From Spongospora subterranea f. sp. subterranea (Eukaryota > Endomyxa: Phytomyxea > Phytomyxea > Plasmodiophorida): a DNA stretch of 64,000 bases. Shown piece after piece: positions 1 through 8,757 of the stretch (within the stretch, counting starts at the first letter, position 1; each line of letters starts with the position of its first letter). The position numbers were made by a program, and so were the translations under genes. The notes beneath the pieces are model-generated. The model was not told the origin of the DNA and searched no databases. It worked only from the letters and a program-made list of their open reading frames with translations. The DNA lies in assembly GCA_049724395.1 (NCBI GenBank), contig JAUGWO010000059.1:1-64000 (forward strand), given 5' to 3'.

Positions 1-388
1 CGTGCCAGCTTGAATGTAATTAACTTCCCACTGAAAGATTGGTGTGGTTAATCAATGACAACTGCTCGACAAACAAGAGAACGGCAGAGTTGTTAAACGT
101 GCCACTGCTGGGTTGCAGAAGCCATCGATTTAATCTAGCTGTTGAGGCATATTTGGCCGCCACGCTGTCGATTAAAAATCCAAGGTGACCAAGTTAATGT
201 CTGAACTATCGACCCTCAAAGAGGCAGGACGTTTGCGTTTGACAACACGATTGCGGCCCGTGAAACGGAATGTTAGTCGTTGTACTGGCGCCATCCGTAT
301 GTTACAACGCTACAATAGGATTGCTGATCAAATCAACAGTGACCGTGATATGGCGCAATTGCTTCCTTCTTACAGAGGTCGAATTTAA
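1..388 (+). pseudogene. hAT-family transposase remnant
   Basis: Two adjacent frames carry hAT transposase motifs. From about 39 to 176 the reading contains NDNCSTNKRT and LLGCRSHRFNLAVEAYL, the usual hAT central region with a catalytic Asp and the conserved C-x-x-H block. A one-base frame change near 178 leads into LSTLKEAGRLRL and RPVKRNVSRCTGAIRMLQRY, where intact relatives have RNVTRW. Homology stops abruptly at about 388, at a 24-bp palindrome. The left part leaves the window. The frame also changes near 39 and the C-terminal dimerisation region is missing, so this is a dead DNA-transposon fragment. The family call is from recognised motifs; no TIR is visible. Confidence 0.7.
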
Positions 389-398
389 ATTCGACCTC
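375..398. repeat. 24-bp perfect palindrome at a homology break
   Basis: GAGGTCGAATTT (375-386) is followed directly by its exact reverse complement (387-398). It marks where hAT homology ends and a different minus-strand coding-like sequence begins. It could be a junction scar or a transposon end; the sequence alone does not decide. Confidence 0.7.
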
Positions 399-425
399 CC
401 GTCCGTCTCTGACGATTTCCATGGG

Positions 426-752
426 TCACCGGCGCATGTTGCCAGTTTTGGAAACGTCCGGCCTTGTTCTGCCGACAGCCGCTCTTCGGAGCGCTGCCGT
501 TCGACCCGTTGCGCCTGGCCCTGCGACCAACACTGGCGCGCCCGCCGCGTTCGCTTCGGGCGACTCAGGAGCATAACCGTCGCCATCCTGCTCGCGCTTC
601 ACTGCGATCGTTGCTGTCGGGCTGGACGGCGACAGCCGGGCTACCAGCTGCTCCATGACCCGCGCGATGCAGTCTTGCTCTGCTTGCAGCTTCTCTATCG
701 CCTCGCGGCTATGCTCCCGCATCTCCACCAGACTTTGGCGGATCTCATCCAT
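426..752 (-). pseudogene. Possible gag-like fragment of an LTR element
   Basis: This minus-strand reading of about 108 codons starts with a Glu/Arg-rich amphipathic helix (MDEIRQSLVEMREHSREAIE) and then becomes Ala/Pro/Arg-rich. That resembles the N-terminal coiled-coil part of some Ty3/gypsy gag proteins. No capsid or zinc-knuckle motif is seen. It could equally be an unrelated coiled-coil ORF. If retroviral-like it is a short fossil fragment. Confidence 0.25.
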
Positions 753-966
753 CGTCGCTCCCGATCAATAGATCCGAGTATTTGTAGTGCCGTTACCCTC
801 AGGGAGCAATATTAGTAGTTAGAAGGTGAGGTTTTTGAAAAGAAACCAAAGTGGTCGTCTAAAGTATATTCGGACCTATTATAACTTTTTAAAAAAAGGG
901 GTCTGCCGGCCTTCGTCTCCCACGCAAGGAGTCACACTCTTACGTCTTGGCGTGAATCACGGCCAG

Positions 967-1825
967 TCACCATATGGATCCATCGGAAACAACGCCATAG
1001 TTTTTGTATATTCGTGATGTGACGTTGATATTTTTCAAAAATGTGACCATTTCTTCAGTGAAGTGATCATCCGAAGGGATTATATATGAATTCCCTGTTA
1101 AATTAGAAACTTGAGCAGAAATTATCCTGTTGAAGTTAGAGAGTATCTCCCATTCTTCTGGTTTAAACAACTCAGGTAAAGCACAATGAGCACGGCGTGC
1201 ACCTTTCTGAATGGTGTGTATACGACCGTAGAAATCGATTTGATAATGATTATTCAGTGCCACGTTATATTCCCAACCTGGGCCTTCACCATCATTTTTT
1301 GCTTGCAAGACGTCTTTAAGAGTAGGGCCCGATTTGAATGGCCAACTGAAATTGAAAACAATGTAAATTGACCCCGCAAGATCTTTTAGGATGTCTCTGC
1401 AGGTCCATGATGTGATTTTTGCTGATGGACCTGAAAATTGAAATGCTTAAACAACAAAGACGTCCCATCAATTGCAAAATTGCAATGCATTAACACAAAC
1501 CAACTACTAGTAATTGGCGAAATAAAAACCACAATTGACTCATGCAATATTGAACCGGAATATGCACCGAACATGATAAGTAGGAATAATAATCAATATA
1601 AACAGAAGAAAATGTTAACCCAATTTGGTCAGTCAATAACAGTAATTTACTTGGTTTTGGAAAAAGGCGCTCAAGACCAGTCAGTCGCTGCTGGAGGGCA
1701 GTAATCAAAGGGGCATAAACCAGAATGAGATCGCGATCGTTGTGCGTCTCTGCAGCATCAAGGTGAGCCTTGGCAGCAGATAAGTCCGCCTTGAGCTGTT
1801 TCATCTCTTCCTTCAAATCCACCAT
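967..1825 (-). CDS. Unknown two-exon protein, N-terminal coiled coil
   Basis: Exon 1 is 1825-1651 and exon 2 is 1430-967, with a 220-bp GT-AG intron and matching phase. The join gives 212 residues and a clean stop. Residues 1-50 (MVDLKEEMKQLKADLSAAKA onward) are a charged heptad-like helix that then reads HNDRDLILVYAPLITALQQR. The C-terminal 150 residues are mixed alpha/beta with aromatic patches (GPGWEYNVALNNHYQIDFYG, FKPEEWEILSNFN). I do not recognise the family. The helical start recalls coiled-coil N-termini in oomycete effector-like families, but that is only an impression. The gene is divergent from the MULE transposase gene, with 232 bp between starts, so they may share a promoter or belong to one element. 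Confidence 0.6.
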
Positions 1826-2057
1826 CGGCGACCGAGCGTGACAATGACCAGTCCACAGGTTGTGAAAAAGTCCGCGCAGTTTTCATTCTGTTTGTGGTCT
1901 GGGTGCGGGGCAAGAGGCAAGGGGATATTGTTTTCATGCGCGCGAGCATGGTACGCGCGCGTACCCATACGCGCGCGGAGTTTTTGTTCATACTATTCCC
2001 CTCTCAGTCGTGGCGCAACCCTGAGCTTTAGCCAAGAAGACCGTACACTTTTTTCTA
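1826..2057. promoter_or_regulatory. Shared divergent intergenic region
   Basis: This 232-bp gap separates the start codons of two divergent genes. It holds a run of alternating purine-pyrimidine CG-rich blocks at about 1938-1980 (GCGCGCG, ACGCGCGCGTA, ACGCGCGCGG), which could adopt Z-DNA or be a CpG-type core promoter. No TATA box stands out. Confidence 0.35.
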
Positions 2058-5000
2058 ATGGAGGCGGAGGCAGGTAACGTCGTTGCAAGGTATGAACCCT
2101 TCTTTTCGATTTGCATAGTTTTTTGATCCATGTCGTATCAGTATTGATAATAGAGGCACACTCGAAGCCGGGTCTCAATTCGAGACTTTTGAGCAATTAG
2201 AGGCGGAAGTCCGGCGTTTTGCCCAACAACGAGGATTCAATTGCGGCAAATCCACCCATAAGATGGACGATGCCAGGTCGCAACTGATTTTTGCTAGATC
2301 CGCTGTCCAGAGGGGCACTTTTTATTGCACTTCTAAAATCCATGGAAAATGCAGTTTTAAAGTTCCATTCACCTTCATGTTCGCCCAGCGCCATTATATC
2401 ATCAAGGATACCGATGGTTTAAATTTAGATCATAATCATAGCGTCGACGTGATACCTGAAAGTTCAGACGTTCTCGTTCGTTTCGAGAGAGATCTGTACC
2501 CATCGGAAAAGGACCTCATGATTACTTGTGGCTGTCATGCAAATGCGCCATTGTTGCGCCGCATCCTTGCAACACAATTTCCCCAGAGACACTACGACAG
2601 CCATTTGATTCAGCGTATGATCAAGAAGAGCAAGGTAGCTAATTTTGGTTCCGATCCAGACGGCATGAAAGATTTCTTCGCCTTCGGGACAGATATCTCA
2701 AATTCAGGAGGAATTTTCCAGCTGGAGTTCGAAGAAGACCTGCGCATCAACGGTGCCATTGTTCAAACTACAGCAATGGAGAAATATTGTCGGTCTTATT
2801 CGGATTTCACTCTTCTGGATGGTACCTTCAACATCAGTGTATATTCACTGATTTTGTTGGTTTTCTCAAATATTGACTGTTTGGGCAAAACGGTCATAGG
2901 TGGTATCGGGTTTGCTCCATCCGAAAATTCTAGGAGCGTGATAAAGGCCTATCAGACTTTTTATCAGTATTTCACTGGAGCTTCGGTTTTGATGACTGAT
3001 GGAGCTTCGGCTTTTGAGACAGCTGCTTGTGAACTGCGATTGCGCCATCTGCTCTGCACAAAACATTTTCAGAAATCTATCCTCCATTGTCACCGTGGAA
3101 TGAATTCCGAGTTCCGCAATACCTTCATGAGAGATTGCCACTCTCTACTTTGTACTATTTTTGATTCGGAGGTATCCTTTTTGGATTTTTTTAACACATT
3201 CTATGCGAGGCTTGCTGGTTATGGTGATGCTCTCCGGTTTCTTGATTCCGTTCTGGTCAAGAAGGAGAAAGTTTGTGCAACCTTCACGTCCAAATGTTTC
3301 ACTGCAGGACATGTGACGACACAGCGGGCCGAGTCCATCAATGCAAGGATCAAAGAGTCAGGTCTCAACAATGCGCATATAGCGAAGTTCAATTTGAACC
3401 AGCTAACCAGGCATGTCATTTCGCTGACAAAGAGGCAAGATTTGTGTTCTTTGCGCGAAATTCAATTGTTGATACGCGAGGGTCGCAAATGGAGTCGTTA
3501 CGTCGACGATCGATGGAAGGCACAAAACCTCCAGGTCAGCGAATATGAATCCATACTTGTCGGAAACATTTGGAGCGTTTCAAAGCGTTGTGACAAATCG
3601 GATCCACATTCCGTCACCATATCAACTGGCCACGATGCGTTTCCGCTGTGTAATTGTGCCTATTTTGGCAGTTGCCAGATTCCGTGTGTTGGAATCTGTG
3701 CAGTGTTCCACAAAATAGCGCTGCCTCTTTTCAACATTGATACCTTAGCTGGACGATGGCATCTAGTTAACCACCCGTTATACGAGCAAGCCCTGTCTTG
3801 CCTTGGGATCGTGCATTCCAACACACCTCCCGCTTCTTCAAGCAGTGGACATCAACCTACTGAGGAAGTGGTCACTCAAAGGGGTGAGTACCCTCCCAAT
3901 TTGTGTCCTTATGTTTACCATTATGTAGGTGTCTCGTTGGACCTTTATCAACGAATCACTGTTCCAAGAACAAGAGACGTCCGATACAGGATCATTGACG
4001 AGAAGTGCCGGGCATTGGCGTCCATCGGCTCATCTCAGGGAGATCACGTGTATAGGCTCACGATCGCGGCACTAGCGGATGCACAAGCGGTTGTTGATGC
4101 TGCATTGCATGGACCTAGCCCAACCGAGTCACGTGGATTGCTGCCGCCACTACACCGAAACCGTTCGAGTGGCCGTCCTATCGTTGAATCCGGCAACCTC
4201 TCTTCTTTGAATCGTCCGTTGCCTTCTAGGCGACCTGTACATTGCTCCGTCTGTAGCACCGCTGGGCGTTCCGATAGTCTGGGTCATCGAGCCAATAGCC
4301 GCAATTGTCCTCTTTTCCAGGGTCTGTATGACATCTTTTTTAACCCTTCTCTTGAATGCTTCCGTAGCCAGTCAACTTTTCTTCTTGTCTCTCATTTATT
4401 TCGTCTCGCTCTTCAGGAACTAGTGTTCCTCGTGAACCTTTCGCCTCCGTTCCTGCTGATGATCTACCCGTTTGCCCACAAATCTCTGATCCAATACTAG
4501 CTACTGCATTAGAAATGCCTGGGATTGACAATCAAGGTCTGAATAGCATTTAGTTGTTGTTTTTAGTGAAATTAAGATCCCTTTTCTTACCGTAAATAGG
4601 GTGTCAGGCAGAGGTTGTCGACGAAGAAAGCAACCCCACCATTTCCGTATCATCTGAGGATGACAGTAGCTTCAACTCCTTGTTCGCAAATAGCGAGTCT
4701 GAGTATCCCATTGTCGCAAGAGATGGGTCGATTGATGTTGCTGTTCCTGAGCCTAACGGTCAAATCGAACCGGCGTTTGAACCCAGCCTGTAGACATTGC
4801 TTTCCACTTTCTTTAAACTTGATGTAAAATAATAGTTTGTTCAGTCCTGAGATTGGTCCTGGAACAAAAATATTTTATTGGATTCCAGGCAGGGTTCGCG
4901 GTGTCGCCGAGAGTGCGATGTATGCACAGATTCTAACAGTATGATGTTGTTTTACGCATGTTAAAGCCCGAATAAGTCATTCATTTTATAGGTTTTCGAA

Positions 5001-5310
5001 CCGGAGAGGTACATGGAAACAAACGTCCCGTTTGAGCTTGACTCAGGTCATATACTCTATCTTGATACGGAGGTATTGAATCATCACGTTTTGTAAACTG
5101 TCGACGCAACGCTGAAACATATATTTGTAGATACGAGTTGTTGCCCCAATTTGTTCCATTGGCATGATTCGAATTGACAAATTCGTGTTAACACCTGGCA
5201 CTGTCCATGGCGTAACCGCAGCTGAAATTTTGGGTGACAACATCAGGCAGCACATCGAAACATTGAAGAATAACAATCCTGGTTATGAGGATTTCTTTCG
5301 AGTAATTTGA
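2058..5310 (+). CDS. MULE-type transposase gene, seven exons, apparently intact
   Basis: Proposed exons are 2058-2089, 2142-4321, 4417-4536, 4600-4758, 4889-4938, 4992-5072 and 5131-5310. All joins have GT-AG borders and compatible phases, giving about 933 residues. The N-terminus (FETFEQLEAEVRRFAQQRGF then conserved Cys) is a WRKY/GCM1-like FAR1-type zinc-binding domain. The MULE DDE core follows: LLDGTF (first Asp), LMTDGASAFE (second Asp) and RAESINARIK (Glu). A SWIM-like Cys cluster (PLCNCAYFGSCQIPC) and a C-terminal CSVC...HRANSRNCP knuckle come next. The third SWIM position has Gly where His is usual. The three short 3' exons read as one coherent tail but match nothing I know; a simpler model ends at TAG 4791-4793. 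No terminal inverted repeats are visible, so it may be a domesticated gene or an element whose ends I cannot see. Confidence 0.75.
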
Positions 5311-5858
5311 CTATTAATAATAAAATTGCAAGCGACAGTAATTTTGGTATAATCGTTCTTATTGTAGCTCCTAGTAAATATACTTTAGCCCGAAACCTGG
5401 ACTATCCCTCTTTACGTCTTAATGTATTGCCACAGGTGTTTTCCCAAATTTTCTGCTGCGGCTATGCCCTCTGAACAACTTTTACGATTGGTAGGGAAGT
5501 GGTCAGAAAGTGGTCAAGATGCAATCCTCCCGAAAAGTCTACCGTAGACTCTCTTATAATTGCTCTTCTTATAATTGATAATCTCTTATAATTGATTGCC
5601 CGGTCGTCCACCGACTCCGTTCTATGGGTTATAATTGATATTCTCTTATACTTGATAATTGATACCTTTGCCGGAACAGATCATTGATAATTATAAGTAA
5701 GAGCATCTTTTCCTAGAACATGGTAGGTTTATTTTTGGAAGAATGAGCGAATGTCAATCTGTTTTAGAGGTATCGTACGATTTGCCGATCTAATCTGAAC
5801 CAGTTCCATCAAAATACGACGACATTGACGGATAGCCGCTTCATTTTCCAACGGATCG
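5311..5858. other. AT-rich intergenic stretch with short repeats
   Basis: No gene is seen. Between about 5560 and 5690 the string TTATAATTGATA and variants recur several times in direct and inverted form, close to the 3' side of the pogo-like element. These may be remnants of its terminal repeat, but no matching copy was found at the other end. Confidence 0.35.
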
Positions 5859-7472
5859 TCAACTAACCGTCGTCTTGACTGACGTTATCTTCTCATCAAG
5901 GGTCAGTCCCTCATCAACGACGACGTCATTTTCGAACTCCGGTTCGTCATCTTCTGATTCAGCAAAAAGCTCCACCAATTCAGCATCGGAAAATTTGTGG
6001 CGGATGTCCTGCGCGGACTCATCAGCAGCGATCTCGTCGAAGGTAAAGACAGACGTAATTTTCAACTGCTCCACGCTTTTCAAATAGTTCTTCATCAAGA
6101 TCATCATCAAAATGGTTTTGGATCGAAACACTATCAGACAGCCCAGTATGACGCCAACAGTTTGCTATTGTGGATGCCGTAACAACACTCCAGGAGGCTT
6201 TACACCATCTCATTGCCTTTAGGATATTTACCTTATAGATGACCTTCTCTCCAACAGAATCTCGATCGATAGCATGGGAAAGGTGGAAGGAACGGTAACG
6301 TTTTTTGAATGCTGCAATAATTCCAGCATCCATTGGCTGGATGCGAGATGTCGTATTCGGAGGAAGAAACCGGACTGTAATGTTAGAAAGCGCAAGGTTT
6401 TTGACGCTGTGTGTTGGTGCATTGTCAAGAAGTAAAAGGACACGACGTTGCAGTCGTTTCATCCGAGAGATTAAAAAAGCTGCAACCATTCTTGAAAGAG
6501 CAGAGAAATTATCCAAGCCTTCTTGTTATTCCGGGAAAAAAATCCGAGTTCCTTTCCATTTTTCTTGTTGAATGCTCTTGGATTCGCAGCATATCCGATG
6601 AACAAAAGCTCGTCTTTTTCTGTTCCATCAGAATTAGCACACAGGGCAATGCTAATCCGGGTCTTATCCTTCTTCATGCCCTCCAGCTGTCGCGTTGCAA
6701 TTGTCCGGTCTGGGGCGAGACAATAGAACAGTCCGGTTTCGTCCATATTGAAGACGTCTTGTGGTGCGTATTCTTTAATTACTGCCCGGAGTTCAGGAAG
6801 AGCCGCATTGATTGCAACAACATCGGCGGGCCCGCTTTCGCCAGACATCACGACAGTCCTGAGGCCATGACGATCCAAAAACTTTTCAAGCCATCCATCT
6901 GAGAAACTAGGTCGCTGGTCTTCTGGAAGTTTTAACCGGTCGGCGAAATCCCGAGCTTTTGCCTGAACTAGGTTCCAAGTTAAGATCACTCTGTTTTCTT
7001 GACGTTGGATGATCCATTCAGCTAAAACGTTGTCAAGTTCAGGCGATTTGAGAATCCGCTTTCTTTTCAGGTAGCGCGTATTTTTGCTCAGTTGGTCAGG
7101 AATTCCGCGCTTGTTATTGAGGATATTCGAAATCGTTGATTGAATCGGTAGATTTTTTAGACTGAACTCTTTCTTCATCCAGTGCCTGAGCTTCTGTTGC
7201 GTCATACCTTTCTCTTTGCTTGTCGCAATTACCATTACGACTTGCTCATTAGTTAGGTTGCCACCTTTTGCAGACTTTCCACGAAAATCCGCTAGGACTG
7301 TCGAGATCGTCGCTTGTGTCAATTTGTTGAGGCCAAACTCCGCGGTAGCCCATTCAGCAAGCTTCATTTGAGTCAACCTCGGAGCGGATGAATGTTTTTG
7401 CCAAATTTGCAAGCGCTGCTCCGAAGAGAGTTTGGACCTAGGCTGAGAGCAATCTGCAGCGGCGCAAGACAC
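5859..7472 (-). pseudogene. pogo/Fot-like Tc1-mariner superfamily transposase, two frameshifts
   Basis: Minus-strand reading from 7472. It begins with tandem helix-turn-helix regions of CENP-B/pogo type (residues ~15-160; ILNNKRGIPDQLSKNTRYLK follows), then the DDE core: FNMDETGLFYCLA (first Asp), LLLLDNAPTH (second Asp) and RIQPMDAGIIAAFK (third Asp). There are 31 residues between the last two, within the pogo range. An acidic tail follows (ELFAESEDDEPEF). Continuity needs two frame changes. One is at a six-A run near 6471, which could also be a base-calling error; the other is near 6070. No ATG lies near the 5' end of the open frame (first codon is GTG), so the start is uncertain. Mobilisation by this copy looks unlikely. 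Confidence 0.8.
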
Positions 7473-8001
7473 GGGAACTATTCTTCGCCAGAAGCAGTCA
7501 TCGTATCGGAATTGCGATCCGATTCTAGATCTTATTCAGATGACGGCGCCCGTTCATGTTTTCCGAGGAAGCACACTCCGGACTTTGAGCACCAGATGCG
7601 TTGGCCGTATCCTTCAGCATCCATTTCAAACGGTTTCCCGCAGAAGGGGTGCATGAAACGCTGGCATCCAGGACATCTTAAAACTCTATAAATCTTCCCT
7701 TCTCCAATCAGCTCCGGTGGGAATTAACTTACCGATGATGGCCACTAATGGAGCCGTTGCATCCAGCGCACGTATTCATATCAATGACGTCGACACAGCA
7801 AGCAACCAGGGAAACGAGCAGAGCTGCAAACGAAGAGCCTGAGATTTGACGACACTTCCGGGTCAAACCATCTCCTCGCAGTTCCCGCTGTTTTTTTTCC
7901 AGTTTCGCAGTTGCGCACTAAATATTTGCGAACTCAGAAGCAAACTGCGCGCGCAGTTTTTATTTCTTATCCTGGTGGGTCCCACTGGTCCCCAGTCCCA
8001 G
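7473..8001. other. Intergenic, no gene recognised
   Basis: This stretch lies upstream of the pogo-like transposase. The first part may belong to that element's 5' region (a short ATG-started reading MTASGEE lies near 7505 on the minus strand). Otherwise I see nothing I can support. Confidence 0.3.
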
Positions 8002-8056
8002 GACCAAATAACTGCGGTTATTTGGTCGGATCAGGGCAAATAACTGTAGTTATTTG
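8002..8056. repeat. Pair of adjacent perfect hairpins
   Basis: The first hairpin is 8002-8027: an 11-bp arm GACCAAATAAC, a 4-nt loop, then GTTATTTGGTC. The second is 8037-8056: arms CAAATAACT and AGTTATTTG with a 2-nt loop. Both share the AAATAAC core and are separated by only 9 bp. They could be transposon ends, a protein-binding array or a structured RNA. Confidence 0.7.
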
Positions 8057-8239
8057 GGACGCAGGTCCTCAGTCAGCTTGTCCGCCCATCGCCACTGTAT
8101 CTATCTATAAATCGTCTTCACATCTGGTCGTCTTCATACAGTTTATCTGTTCATTGACAGTTGGATCTTTGCATGGCGATGCCATCCGATGCCATCATTG
8201 CACTACCCGCATCGTCGTCATCTACCTCAGTACTCAATA

Positions 8240-8445
8240 TTGAGATGCACGGAATCGATCCTTCGAACGCATCAACGTAGTCTGGAGATTCGCCCAAAGA
8301 ATACAACCAAGGCGTATGCAAGTCGTCATGCCGAATTTCAAGCATGGTGCATTGACAAAGGGTTCTCCGATGGCAGCACGGTGACCGGAGACAAATTGCA
8401 TTTTTTTTTTAGCATGATAACCTGCTTCGCGATTTGGTTAAGCTA
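8240..8445 (+). pseudogene. Crypton-like tyrosine recombinase N-terminal fragment
   Basis: The plus frame reads RPKNTTKAYASRHAEFQAWC then a GFSDG...VTGDKL stretch. This matches the N-terminal SAM-like core-binding domain of Crypton-type tyrosine recombinases (pattern STLKAY..KQ.EF..WC...GF.D...VT..KL). The reading stops within 12 bp of the boundary of a Ty3/gypsy LTR, and no catalytic Arg/His/Tyr region is found in the window. It is a truncated DNA-transposon gene. The family call rests on this one motif block. Confidence 0.45.
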
Positions 8446-8456
8446 GAAAACGTTTT

Positions 8457-8757
8457 ATGCTACGTCCCCACTGGAGGGCAAGGACGGACCAGAGAGAGAG
8501 ACAGGAAAAAAGAGAGAGAAATTTATTAAAGAAGATTTTCAAAGAGATCATGAGTGTAAGACCTTGAACAGCCGGAGCTGGGAGCTAGTCTACGAATGCA
8601 GGCGAACAAGCGTATCAAGAGCAGATTAGATTCGAGAATGTTTATTTGGTTGACAGTACAGTTATTTAGGCTCGACTCGTGCTCGACTCGTGCTCGGCAT
8701 AGGTAGTTCTGCAACGACCGTAATAAAAGTAGAAGTTGCGTGAACTGGATCATGACA
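8457..8757 (-). repeat. 3' LTR of the Ty3/gypsy element
   Basis: On the minus strand the sequence begins TGTCATGATCC directly after a purine tract (AAGGGGAG), which is the expected polypurine tract-LTR border. It continues about 300 bp through AATAAA-like motifs and a CT-rich stretch to GGGGACGTAGCA, a TG...CA unit. No second copy is seen because the element's 5' part is missing. Confidence 0.6.

Noticed and set aside
5560-5690. TTATAATTGATA repeats as definite pogo terminal repeats
   Set aside because: No matching copies were found at the other side of the element, so the link stays unproven.
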